DNA of 42,011 bases from Flavobacteriaceae bacterium (GCA_018657955.1 JABHWD010000009.1:1-42011), one strand, 5' to 3'; positions 34,172 to 41,833 are shown, counted from the first letter of the stretch. The notes: generated from the sequence alone by a model not told the origin. Made by a program: numbers and translations.

Positions 34172-35752
34172 TTATCCTTTTCGAGTTATTACTCCATTTA
34201 TAGTTCGTTTTATCTTTAATGGATTGTTATTTTTTAATTCATCTGGAAGTAATGTGTCAGGAAAATCTTGAAAACTAAATGGTCTTACCCATCTTTTTAT
34301 AGAGTGGATTCCAACTGCTGTAAACCTACTATCCGTTGTTGCAGGATATGGTCCTCCATGAAGCATTGAAGGACAAACGTCTACTCCTGTAGGAACATCG
34401 TCAAAAATTATTCTGCCTACTCTTGACCCAAGTAAATCAATTACATCTTTATTTTGAGATATTTCATCTTTTTCGCCAATAATTGTACCTGTAAGTTGGC
34501 CTTGGATAGAAGAAATAACTTTTTTTAAATCATCCATGTCATTACATTTAATAATCAAAGAGAATGGGCCAAACACTTCATGATGTAAATTCTTGTTTTG
34601 AATAAAAACATTCGAATTAACAGTTGATAATATATGTTTTGGATAATTTTCCTTATTAATTAAATTTGATTGATCATATATCTCAACATCTTTATTAGAT
34701 GTTATTTGATTAGCATTTAAATTATAAGCATTAAAAATATTAGGATGCAACATACATGAAGGTTCAATTTTCTTTAACTCTGAGGATAGACATTCGATAA
34801 ATCTATTCATTTCATCTCCATTAACAGAAATTATCATACCAGGATTTGTACAAAATTGTCCTGATCCAACTGTAATTGATTTAGCAAAATTGATTGCCAG
34901 ATCTTTATAATCATTTTTAATTTTATTAGGCATGATTATTATTGGATTTGTACTACCCATTTCAGCAAAAACTGGGATAGGTATATCTCTTTTTGATGCT
35001 AAATCATATATTGATCTTCCTCCTTTTAGACTTCCAGTAAAACCAACTGCTTTAACATTTGGATGTTTTACTAATTGAACTCCAACACTTATTCCTTTAC
35101 TATTTAAATTAGAAAAAACACCATCAGGCATTTTATTTTTCTTAGCGGCACTTATAATTGCACGCGCTACTATTTCCCCTGTGCCTGCATGCATAGGGTG
35201 AGATTTTACAATAACAGGACATCCAGCAGCTAAAGCTGAAGCGGTATCACCACCAGCAGTTGAATAAGCTAGCGGAAAATTACTTGCTCCAAAAACAACT
35301 ACTGGACCAAGTGGTATCATCATTTTTCTTAAGTCAGGTTTTGGAATTGGTTCTCTATCAGGAATGGCTGTATCAATTGAAGCTTCTACCCAACTACCAT
35401 CCAAAACTAAATCTGCAAAAGATCTTAATTGACCTATTGTTCTTTTTAATTCACCTCTAGATCTTCCAGCTGGCAATCCGGTTTCAGAACAATAAACTTC
35501 AAGCAAAGTGTCACTAATAAATGAAATTTCATCAGCAATAGAATTTAAAAATTTTGATCTTTCATTTGGAGTAGTTTTTTTATAATCTTCAAAAGCATTT
35601 TTTGCAAGATCTAAACTCTCATTTATTTCATCATTATTAGCTTCATAAAAAATTTGATCATTTTTTTTATTTAATTCTGGATTAAATGTTTGAAATGTCA
35701 CATCACCTAAAGAAGATAATTTGTTGCCAATAAAATTTTTACCTGTAAGCAT
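34172..35752 (-). CDS. 2-oxoglutarate semialdehyde dehydrogenase (KGSADH-type)
   Basis: A 526-residue aldehyde dehydrogenase oxidising alpha-ketoglutaric semialdehyde to 2-oxoglutarate with NAD(P)+. The catalytic Cys301 is in GQFCTNPG and the general base Glu264 in FAEMGSTNP. AEMGSxNP and HGGPYPATTDSRFTAVG are typical of the KGSADH type linked to hydroxyproline and sugar-acid pathways. It provides the last step of the 4-hydroxyproline route. It is 8 bp after the deaminase gene and 26 bp before the DUF885 gene. Confidence 0.92.
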   Translation of the reverse strand: MLTGKNFIGNKLSSLGDVTFQTFNPELNKKNDQIFYEANNDEINESLDLAKNAFEDYKKTTPNERSKFLNSIADEISFISDTLLEVYCSETGLPAGRSRGELKRTIGQLRSFADLVLDGSWVEASIDTAIPDREPIPKPDLRKMMIPLGPVVVFGASNFPLAYSTAGGDTASALAAGCPVIVKSHPMHAGTGEIVARAIISAAKKNKMPDGVFSNLNSKGISVGVQLVKHPNVKAVGFTGSLKGGRSIYDLASKRDIPIPVFAEMGSTNPIIIMPNKIKNDYKDLAINFAKSITVGSGQFCTNPGMIISVNGDEMNRFIECLSSELKKIEPSCMLHPNIFNAYNLNANQITSNKDVEIYDQSNLINKENYPKHILSTVNSNVFIQNKNLHHEVFGPFSLIIKCNDMDDLKKVISSIQGQLTGTIIGEKDEISQNKDVIDLLGSRVGRIIFDDVPTGVDVCPSMLHGGPYPATTDSRFTAVGIHSIKRWVRPFSFQDFPDTLLPDELKNNNPLKIKRTINGVITRKG

Positions 35753-35760
35753 ATAGTTGT

Positions 35761-36666
35761 TTAATAATTATATTTTGATAAATCCGGTCTTGATTCTAAT
35801 GCGTTTTCTATTATAGCTATAACTGATTTTCTTTCATCACCACTTAAAGGTAATCTAGGAGCTCTAACATTCTCTGATCCCAAGCCCGTATAAGTCTCAG
35901 CTAATTTAATGTTTTGAACCAATTTTGAGTTAATATCCAATTCTAATAAAGGAAGGAACCATCTATATATATTTATTGCCTCATCAATTTTTCCATTTTT
36001 CTGTAATTTATATATAGCGACTGTTTCATTTGGAAATGCGCAAACAAGGCCAGCAACCCATCCTACTGCTCCCATTATTAGACTCTCCAATGCTATTGTA
36101 TCTACGCCAGTCATTATTTTTAATCTATCTCCAAACTTATTTTTTATCCTAGTAACATTAGTAACATCCCTTGTAGATTCTTTAACTGCTTGAATATTGT
36201 CAAATTCAAGTAGCTGATCAAACATCTCTAGTGTTACTTCAATTTTATAATCAACTGGATTATTATATATCATTATTGGAAGAGAAGTGTTTTTTGCTAT
36301 TTCCTTGAAATATGTAACTGTTTCTTTATCGCATGATTTATAACGCATTGGAGGTAAAACCATCAATCCAGATGCTCCATTATTTTCTGCAGACATAGCA
36401 GATTTTATGGCTTCCTTTGTTGATTGTTCAGCAATATTTACAACAATAGGTGTCTTTCCTCTAGTTACTTGGATTGTATTTTTTGTTAAAATATTTTTCT
36501 CATCATTAGTCAACGTACTTGCCTCCCCTAAAGAACCTCCAAGAACAATAGCGCTAACACCTGCATCTAATTGCGCATTTATATTTTTATTAAATAAATC
36601 TAAATCTAACTTGTCATCGTCAGTAAACTTAGTGGTAATTGCCGGCATGACACCTTCCCAATTCAT
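35761..36666 (-). CDS. DHDPS-family protein, probable pyrroline-4-hydroxy-2-carboxylate deaminase
   Basis: A 301-residue TIM-barrel enzyme of the dihydrodipicolinate synthase/N-acetylneuraminate lyase family. The Schiff-base Lys162 is in AVKESTRD, and the partner Tyr in IMIYNNPVDY. GGSLGEASTLT is the carboxylate-binding GxxGE loop. Family members next to a hydroxyproline epimerase convert pyrroline-4-hydroxy-2-carboxylate to 2-oxoglutarate semialdehyde plus ammonia, and the next gene encodes the matching dehydrogenase. A dapA role in lysine synthesis is less likely here. It is the first gene of the operon; the 49 bp before it contain no clear promoter match. Confidence 0.9.
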   Translation of the reverse strand: MNWEGVMPAITTKFTDDDKLDLDLFNKNINAQLDAGVSAIVLGGSLGEASTLTNDEKNILTKNTIQVTRGKTPIVVNIAEQSTKEAIKSAMSAENNGASGLMVLPPMRYKSCDKETVTYFKEIAKNTSLPIMIYNNPVDYKIEVTLEMFDQLLEFDNIQAVKESTRDVTNVTRIKNKFGDRLKIMTGVDTIALESLIMGAVGWVAGLVCAFPNETVAIYKLQKNGKIDEAINIYRWFLPLLELDINSKLVQNIKLAETYTGLGSENVRAPRLPLSGDERKSVIAIIENALESRPDLSKYNY

Positions 36667-36715
36667 AAGTGTTATTTTTTATTGAATATAAGATTTTTTT
36701 AAGAAAATAAATAAT

Positions 36716-37840
36716 CTAGCTTAACATAAACAGATCTGATGCTATACCATCTGAAAGAAATCTTCCTTTACTAGTTATCTTAAGACACTTTTTGTCTAAC
36801 ACTAATAGTCTCTTGTCAATTTTAACTTTTGATTTATCTAATAGATAGTTCTTGAATTTTCCTCCAAGCTGCTTCTCAATATCATCCAGTGATATTCCCC
36901 AAATTGTACGTAATCCAGTCATAACCATCTCATTATATACATCAATTTCTGTTAGATTCTCAATTGTTATTGGAAGCTTATTTTTTTCTAATGAATTTAT
37001 ATACTTCATATTGTTACTTACATTCCAAATTCTTTTTTTACCATTAAAAGAATGAGCAGATGGCCCTAGTCCTATGTATTTTTTTCTTTGCCAATATGCC
37101 GAGTTATTTATAGAGATATAATTCTTTAATGCAAAACTTGAAAGCTCATAGTTTAAGTATTTATTCTTATTTAATTTGACTGAAATAATTTGATTCTGTC
37201 TCTTTAAAACACCATCATCAATATTGTCAATTTTTCCTTTATCAATTAATTTTTTTAAAATAGTATTTGGTTCAACTGTTAGTGCATATGCTGAAATATG
37301 TTGTAGGTTATACCCTAAGGCTAAATCTATATTTTTTTTCCATTTCTCATCTGTTAACCCAGGGATCCCATAGATAAGATCAATAGAAATGTTATTAAAA
37401 AATAATTTTGATAATTCTATTGATTTTTTTGCTTGATTGGAATCATGAGCCCTATTCATTAACTTAAGATCTTCATTGAAAAATGATTGAACTCCAATGC
37501 TAATTCTATTAAAATTTTTTGATAATTCTTTAATTTTATCTTTAGTTAAGTCCTCAGGGTTTGCTTCAATAGTTATTTCTGGATTTACTACAATATTGAA
37601 ATTTGAATAGACAGCATTTAAAATTCTATTGATTTCTTTTATTTCTAAAATTGTGGGTGTTCCACCTCCAAAATAAATTGTGTTTACACTTTCGCCTGTT
37701 AACTCTTCTTTTCTTAATTTAATTTCATTTAAAATAGAAGTTATAAATAGATCCTTGTTTTTTAAAGACGTGGAGAAATGAAAGTCACAATAATAACATG
37801 CTTTATTACAAAAAGGTATATGGATATATATTCCAGCGAT
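36716..37840 (-). CDS. hemW: Radical SAM heme chaperone HemW, non-canonical start codon
   Basis: The frame encodes a full-length ~374-residue HemW. The [4Fe-4S] motif C11-NKA-C15-YY-C18 follows AGIYIHIPF, then YFGGGTPT, ITIEANPEDL, RISIGVQSF and the HemN-type C-terminal domain with GLGPSAHSF. It inserts or carries heme for respiratory proteins. No ATG, GTG or TTG occurs between the in-frame stop at 37853-37855 and the cysteine motif; the first ATG is deep inside (37459). The ATC at 37838-37840 aligns with the family's initiator Met; an ATT at 37850-37852 is the alternative. The start abuts or overlaps the ruvC stop, so coupled initiation is possible. A sequencing error (ATG read as ATC) must be considered. 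Confidence 0.85.
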   Translation of the reverse strand: MAGIYIHIPFCNKACYYCDFHFSTSLKNKDLFITSILNEIKLRKEELTGESVNTIYFGGGTPTILEIKEINRILNAVYSNFNIVVNPEITIEANPEDLTKDKIKELSKNFNRISIGVQSFFNEDLKLMNRAHDSNQAKKSIELSKLFFNNISIDLIYGIPGLTDEKWKKNIDLALGYNLQHISAYALTVEPNTILKKLIDKGKIDNIDDGVLKRQNQIISVKLNKNKYLNYELSSFALKNYISINNSAYWQRKKYIGLGPSAHSFNGKKRIWNVSNNMKYINSLEKNKLPITIENLTEIDVYNEMVMTGLRTIWGISLDDIEKQLGGKFKNYLLDKSKVKIDKRLLVLDKKCLKITSKGRFLSDGIASDLFMLS

Positions 37841-37842
37841 AA

Positions 37843-38394
37843 CTAAACTAATTTATCTTTATTTTTACTTACATAACTACTCCAACTTGAGTATTTTTTA
37901 TTGCCAACAAATTTTCCCTCATTATAAAAGTGACATACTGCTGCTGCAAGGCCGTCAGTTGCATCCAAATTCTTAGGAAGAGTCTCTATTTTTAATAAAG
38001 TCTGTAACATCTTTGCGACTTGCTCTTTACTAGCATTACCATTACCTGTTATAGACATCTTAATCTTCTTTGGCGAATATTCTGTTATTGGAATTTCTCT
38101 AGATAAACCTGCAATCATTGCTACTCCCTGTGCTCTACCAAGTTTTAACATACTCTGGACATTTTTGCCGTAAAAAGGAGCTTCTATAGCAATCTCATCT
38201 GGCTTGAAATTATCAATCAACTCAATAGTTCTTTCAAAAATTAATTTTAGCTTCAAATAATGATCTTTATACTTACTTAAGTTTAATTCATTCATTTGTA
38301 TAAGTTCCATTTTCTTATTTATAATCTTGATTAAGCCAAAACCCATTATAGTAGTTCCTGGGTCAATTCCTAAAATTATTTTTTCATTTGACAT
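37843..38394 (-). CDS. ruvC: Holliday junction resolvase RuvC
   Basis: A 183-residue RuvC endonuclease cutting Holliday junctions with RuvAB. The acidic active site is visible as Asp11 in GIDPGTT, Glu71 in AIEAPFYGKN, and the C-terminal LDATDGLAAAVCH with its Asp pair and His. I choose the ATG at 38392-38394 (MSNEKIILGID) over an upstream TTG at 38424, which would overlap the lipoprotein gene by 23 bp. It is located 7 bp after that gene and directly before hemW, a common flavobacterial order. Confidence 0.95.
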   Translation of the reverse strand: MSNEKIILGIDPGTTIMGFGLIKIINKKMELIQMNELNLSKYKDHYLKLKLIFERTIELIDNFKPDEIAIEAPFYGKNVQSMLKLGRAQGVAMIAGLSREIPITEYSPKKIKMSITGNGNASKEQVAKMLQTLLKIETLPKNLDATDGLAAAVCHFYNEGKFVGNKKYSSWSSYVSKNKDKLV

Positions 38395-38401
38395 ATAACA
38401 C

Positions 38402-38887
38402 TTATTTTTCTTCAGTTGACACAAATATGGGTAAAGTAAATTTTACATTTACTTGCTGTCCTCTTTTAATTGCTGGAAATATCTTTGGTAATTTATCTAT
38501 ACTACTTTGAAAAGACAAATCTATAATCTTCTTTAAGTCAATAATATTCTGATCAAGAATTAATTCATCCAAACTAATTTTTCCATCTTTTGAAATAGTA
38601 AACTTAAGTATTACTGTATCCTGAATGGTTCTGTTTACAATCTTTGTATTACTTATTAAATCAACAGATATTTGATTGCTTAGTGTAGAGGTAAAACACT
38701 CCTTTTTTAATGATATAGTTGATAAAGTATCACAAGTAATAAATGAAGGATATTCATCTACTTCTGCCCAATTAAATGCCTTCCATTCTTCATCTAAAAT
38801 TTCAGCTACACTTATTTTTTTATTAATATCAAATTCACATGAAAAGAAAAATACTAATAATAAGAAAGGAAGAATATATTTCATCAT
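38402..38887 (-). CDS. Conserved lipoprotein with TonB-like C-terminal region
   Basis: A 161-residue protein with a lipoprotein signal ending in FFFSC (Cys17), so it is envelope-anchored. The mature part begins with an EEWKAFNWAEVDEYPSF segment and a two-Cys region (CDTLS...KECF). The C-terminal half, DTVILKFTISKDGKISLDELI through VNVKFTLPI, resembles the beta-strand pattern of TonB C-terminal domains. Similar proteins sit before ruvC in other flavobacteria, as far as I recall. Function unknown; a periplasmic interaction module is a guess. Confidence 0.75.
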   Translation of the reverse strand: MMKYILPFLLLVFFFSCEFDINKKISVAEILDEEWKAFNWAEVDEYPSFITCDTLSTISLKKECFTSTLSNQISVDLISNTKIVNRTIQDTVILKFTISKDGKISLDELILDQNIIDLKKIIDLSFQSSIDKLPKIFPAIKRGQQVNVKFTLPIFVSTEEK

Positions 38888-38943
38888 GTGTAATTTATAA
38901 TAATTTAATTTAATAAATTTAATAGATTTTACGAATTATATCA

Positions 38944-39429
38944 ATGGATCTTTTTCTACTTATACTATCAGCAATCCTGATTATTTCAGGAATTATAGGA
39001 AGTTTTATGCCAATAGTACCAGGGCCCCTAACATCTTGGTTTGGCTTATTTAGCCTTAATTTAATTAGTACGGTTGAAATAGATAAAACATTATTAATTA
39101 TAACATTTATTATTGCTTTAATTATTTTTGTTCTTGATAGTCTAATCCCAATATATGGATCAAAATATTTTGGAGCTACTAAATATGGTATTTTAGGAGC
39201 ATCAATTGGTCTTTTGATTGGCATAATAACACCTATCCCTTTTGGAATTATAATTGGGCCAATACTTGGAGCATTAATTGGTGAATTATTATTTAATAAC
39301 GATTTAAAAAAATCTATTAAATCGTCTATTGGAGTCTTAATTGGATTTTTAGCTTCTACTTTTATCAAATTTATAACCTCTCTTATATATCTTATGATAT
39401 ATTTAGTACAATTATGGGAATATATATAA
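38944..39429 (+). CDS. DUF456 family membrane protein
   Basis: A 161-residue, very hydrophobic protein with about four or five membrane helices. SGIIGSFMPIVPGPLTSWFGL near the N-terminus and SKYFGATKYGILGASIGLLIG followed by IGPILGALIGELLF are hallmarks of DUF456. Glycine-zipper-like stretches suggest membrane packing. No function is established for the family. Divergent from the lipoprotein gene across 56 bp. The long ORF on the opposite strand is a composition artefact. Confidence 0.87.
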   Translation: MDLFLLILSAILIISGIIGSFMPIVPGPLTSWFGLFSLNLISTVEIDKTLLIITFIIALIIFVLDSLIPIYGSKYFGATKYGILGASIGLLIGIITPIPFGIIIGPILGALIGELLFNNDLKKSIKSSIGVLIGFLASTFIKFITSLIYLMIYLVQLWEYI

Positions 39430-39453
39430 TAATTAAACAAAACTTGATATAAA

Positions 39454-39480
39454 TAAAAAAGCTCCCCTAATAGGAAAGCT
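39454..39480 (-). terminator. Intrinsic terminator for the reductase gene
   Basis: The minus-strand RNA folds AGCUUUCCU/AGGGGAGCU (9 bp with two G-U pairs, 3-nt loop) followed by six U. On the plus strand the same stem has two C-A mismatches, so the direction is clear. It lies about 75 bp after the stop of the minus-strand gene. Confidence 0.75.
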
Positions 39481-39553
39481 CTTCATTGGTTTTAAGAAAA
39501 CTCATATTATTAAAATATAAGTAATCAACACATTGCAAATATAAACAATTTAT

Positions 39554-40558
39554 TTATACCAATTTTAAATCATGTAGTTGTTTGGCAGAACTGACAATTG
39601 CTTGATCAACACCTTTTAGATTCAATTTTAAAATATTCCTAGTATTATTAGTATGCAATACCTCTTTTTTGCCTAATTTTTCTACAGCCATTCTTAATGA
39701 ACTAATAAAAATTGACAAGAATTTTATTAACCAATTCGGGGCTGTATATCTCGGTACTTTTTTAAACCCATTATCATATAGAATATTAGATATATCTGAA
39801 CACCAAATGGTTTTTTCAGAAAGCAAAAATCGTTTTCCTGCTGCATTTTTTTCTTTCATTGCTCTAATATGTGCCAAAGCAACATCTTTAACATCAACAA
39901 GACTTATACTTATCTTTGGGTTAAAAGGAATTGAGCCGGTAAGTAATTTTTTTATAGCTATTCGATTAGATATACTAACAGAATCTGATAAAGATGGGCC
40001 AACTACTAGTACTGGATTAATTGCACATACTTCAATTCTTTCGCTCTTATCTAAACTATTTATATGCTCCCATAGAAATAACTCTGCTTTTGTTTTACTT
40101 ATTTCATAAGGAAATAATTTTTCATTAGTTAAGTCGGTCCAATCATCATCATTAAACTCACTTTTGCCATTACCATATATTGCTGCAAAAGATGATGTCA
40201 TTACAAATCTTTTTACTTTATTCTCAACTGCTGCTTTTAAGCATCTTTGTAAACCTCCTAAAGCAGGTTTTACCAATTCATCAACTTCAGCCCTTCCCGG
40301 AATTACCGGTGATGCAACATGTAATACATAGTCACACCCTTTTATAGATTCACTCCAACCTTCATCATTTAGCAGGTTTAGCTCACAAAACTCTATTTTT
40401 CCAGTACAATCAACATGTCTAGAAAGACAATTTAATAGATTGTCAACCTTATTTAATGACCTCAATGAGGTTTTAACTAAATAACCCTGTTCAATAAGTT
40501 GCTTAATGCAGTGCAGTGCAATATATCCTGAACCTCCACTAACAAATACTTTTTCCAT
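39554..40558 (-). CDS. NAD(P)-dependent epimerase/reductase, dihydroflavonol-4-reductase-like
   Basis: A 334-residue extended SDR. The cofactor motif GGSGYIA (8-14) at the N-terminus, VLHVASPV (78-85), TSSFAAIYG with the catalytic Ser (121-129), and Tyr151/Lys155 in YEISK place it with the dihydroflavonol reductase/cinnamoyl-CoA reductase group of NAD(P)H-dependent aldehyde or ketone reductases. Bacterial members act on diverse small carbonyls and the substrate cannot be inferred. It stands alone with its own terminator downstream and a tRNA-terminator remnant upstream, at the edge of the unusual right end. Confidence 0.9.
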   Translation of the reverse strand: MEKVFVSGGSGYIALHCIKQLIEQGYLVKTSLRSLNKVDNLLNCLSRHVDCTGKIEFCELNLLNDEGWSESIKGCDYVLHVASPVIPGRAEVDELVKPALGGLQRCLKAAVENKVKRFVMTSSFAAIYGNGKSEFNDDDWTDLTNEKLFPYEISKTKAELFLWEHINSLDKSERIEVCAINPVLVVGPSLSDSVSISNRIAIKKLLTGSIPFNPKISISLVDVKDVALAHIRAMKEKNAAGKRFLLSEKTIWCSDISNILYDNGFKKVPRYTAPNWLIKFLSIFISSLRMAVEKLGKKEVLHTNNTRNILKLNLKGVDQAIVSSAKQLHDLKLV

Positions 40559-40574
40559 TTAATTTATTTATACT

Positions 40575-40596
40575 AAAAAACCCCACATTTGTGAGG
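40575..40596 (-). terminator. Intrinsic terminator after tRNA-like remnant
   Basis: The minus-strand RNA folds CCUCACA/UGUGGGG (7 bp, one G-U, 2-nt loop) followed by six U. It lies 8 bp after the tRNA-like sequence, where a real tRNA gene would end. Confidence 0.72.
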
Positions 40597-40604
40597 TCCG
40601 TAGC

Positions 40605-40662
40605 GGTCTGGACGGGAACTAAACCAATGAAAATTACTTCTCTAATCTACTGAACCCCAGCC
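40605..40662 (-). pseudogene. Degenerate tRNA-Asp-like remnant
   Basis: The minus strand keeps both ends of a flavobacterial-type tRNA-Asp: near the 5' end, GTTCAGTAGATTAGA resembles the D-arm, and the 3' end CCCGTCCAGACC is the T-arm/acceptor strand. The middle is short (58 nt in total) and has lost the anticodon arm; the T-loop has changed from TTCGA. It cannot form a working cloverleaf. Integrative elements often leave such sequences at tRNA targets, but simple decay is possible. The Asp assignment is from memory of family sequences. Confidence 0.5.
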
Positions 40663-40698
40663 ACTTATCTTTTTATGTTTTATTTCTTGTCCCCCTTG

Positions 40699-40731
40699 GG
40701 TGGATAAAATTTATCCACTTTGTGTGGATAA
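40699..40731. promoter_or_regulatory. Cluster of three DnaA-box-like 9-mers
   Basis: A perfect TTATCCACA on the minus strand at 40723-40731, TTATCCACT on the plus strand at 40711-40719 and TTATCCACC on the minus strand at 40699-40707. The two left boxes form the 19-bp palindrome GTGGATAAAATTTATCCAC (40700-40718). It could be DnaA-bound origin or regulatory DNA, or an operator for the nearby HTH protein. Confidence 0.5.
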
Positions 40732-40918
40732 TCGTTGAAACAAAACCAACGAGACAAATATACAAAAGAAAAAGGAGAACAAGTCGTTCCCCCTCAACTA
40801 AATCAAATTATTATGAGAAATTGATAAGTTATAAGTTATAAAGAAAATGGAGGGGTGAGATAATTTTACTAATCATTGAAAAATGAAAAAATTTCCCTCC
40901 AAATTCTTTACTCCCCTC

Positions 40919-40955
40919 GTTACAAATGAAGTGTCAGGTGGTAGTAGTTTGTAAC
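40919..40955 (-). repeat. Stem-loop at the end of the HTH gene
   Basis: GTTACAAA (40919-40926) and TTTGTAAC (40948-40955) are perfect 8-bp inverted repeats around a 21-nt loop, touching the stop codon of the HTH gene. No U-tract follows on the minus strand, so it is not a standard terminator; it may stabilise the mRNA or be a protein site. Confidence 0.45.
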
Positions 40956-41230
40956 TAAATATTGTTGAATTGGTCTAATTCTATTTGTCTTCTCATTTCA
41001 GGTGAATTGATTTTATTAAATTCAATTACCTTCTTTTCTAACAGAAACCCAAGAATGGAAACACTATCTATGAGTCTTTGGTTTTTATATTTTGTTCCCT
41101 TAATCCTTCCATCTTTTAAGTATTGGAAAACCGTTCTTTTAGAAATCTCCAATTCTTTAGAAGTTTCTTCAACACTAATCCATCTGTAAGACTCTAAACC
41201 AGGGATTTTCTCCTCAAATTTATTTTCCAT
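40955..41230 (-). CDS. Small helix-turn-helix protein, excisionase/MerR-like
   Basis: A 91-residue protein. WISVEETSKELEISKRTVFQ (17-36), followed by YLKDGRIKGTKYKNQRLID, has the pattern of the winged HTH_17/MerR-like fold used by excisionases and small phage or plasmid regulators. It lacks an effector domain. Its ATG overlaps the stop of the upstream gene by one base (TAATG), implying translational coupling. Near a tRNA remnant and DnaA-like boxes, a role in excision, replication control or autoregulation of a mobile element is plausible but inferred. Confidence 0.8.
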   Translation of the reverse strand: MENKFEEKIPGLESYRWISVEETSKELEISKRTVFQYLKDGRIKGTKYKNQRLIDSVSILGFLLEKKVIEFNKINSPEMRRQIELDQFNNI

Positions 41231-41802
41231 TATATTATCTTTTGTTCCTTAAGTTTTCTAACAGATGAAGTTATGTATGAGGAATGTTCTTGTTGAAGTA
41301 ATGAGTGTGTTCCCCAATTGATACTCCAACTTTTCTTATCTACTGAACCTAATTTCATCAGATTCTTTCCTATTCCATCATAGATATTGATATCCTTTCC
41401 TTCATCAACAAAACCAATCAATCTTTTATTAGGTGAGTTTCCAATGTATTTGAATGGAATAACTGAATTCATTCTTTTATTTATACCATCAAGGTTCTGA
41501 TTCAACCTTAACGAGTAAGATGGTAAAACAGATTTCCATTCACCATATCTATTGATAAGGTTCATTATTTGGTTGTATTCCATATCTGAATTATCCTTTA
41601 AGGTTTTAATCAGTTCATCTCTGTTTTCAATTGATGGTATCCACCCCCTTTCCATCATATGGTTTAATACCAATACATCTTGGTATTTCATTAAACCTTT
41701 GATACCCATTTCCTTCATCGTCTGAATTAACCCATCTATTTCGTGTTCGTTTATATCTAAATCTTTCATAATATTTATTCGTTTTAGTTCATAGAGGTTC
41801 AT
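41230..41802 (-). CDS. Protein of unknown function, coupled to the HTH gene
   Basis: 190 residues from the ATG at 41802, or 179 from the ATG at 41769 (MKDLDINEHEIDG); I cannot decide between them. The protein is soluble and mixed-charge, with predicted helices in the first ~110 residues (EIDGLIQTMKEMGIKGLMKYQ; ENRDELIKTLKD) and a strand-rich, glycine-containing C-terminal part (KRLIGFVDEGKDINIYDG). I recognise no family. It has no signal peptide or membrane segment. It is translated with the HTH protein (one-base overlap), so the two probably act together. Such unknown-plus-HTH pairs are common in phages and mobilisable elements. Confidence 0.75.
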   Translation of the reverse strand: MNLYELKRINIMKDLDINEHEIDGLIQTMKEMGIKGLMKYQDVLVLNHMMERGWIPSIENRDELIKTLKDNSDMEYNQIMNLINRYGEWKSVLPSYSLRLNQNLDGINKRMNSVIPFKYIGNSPNKRLIGFVDEGKDINIYDGIGKNLMKLGSVDKKSWSINWGTHSLLQQEHSSYITSSVRKLKEQKII

Positions 41803-41833
41803 TCCTCTTACTATAAGTATTACAGAGTTGTTT

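Larger units (their letters stand above)
40559..40954. other. Non-coding 396-bp stretch between reductase and HTH gene
   Basis: There is no plausible gene. In order it holds a terminator (40575-40596), a degenerate tRNA-like sequence (40605-40662), three DnaA-box-like 9-mers (40699-40731), a small TCGTTG/CAACGA dyad (40732-40752), a tandem ATAAGTT pair (40824-40837), and an A/T-rich run up to a GTTACAAA/TTTGTAAC stem-loop (40919-40955). Confidence 0.7.

Noticed and set aside
35761-36666. dapA for lysine synthesis
   Set aside because: It lies between hydroxyproline pathway genes and next to the matching semialdehyde dehydrogenase.
36716-37459. hemW as a truncated 247-residue gene
   Set aside because: The frame continues upstream without a stop through the whole radical SAM domain to the ruvC stop; the truncation is only an artefact of start-codon choice.
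38395-38424. TTG start of ruvC inside the lipoprotein gene
   Set aside because: The ATG at 38394 gives the standard RuvC N-terminus and avoids a 23-bp overlap.
38919-39440. 173-codon minus-strand ORF opposite the DUF456 gene
   Set aside because: The plus-strand frame has clear DUF456 motifs and membrane helices. The opposite frame is an Ile/Pro-rich mirror caused by base composition.
40605-40662. Functional tRNA or tmRNA 3' end
   Set aside because: It is too short, lacks an anticodon arm and a T-loop consensus, and has a bulged acceptor; no tmRNA body is present.
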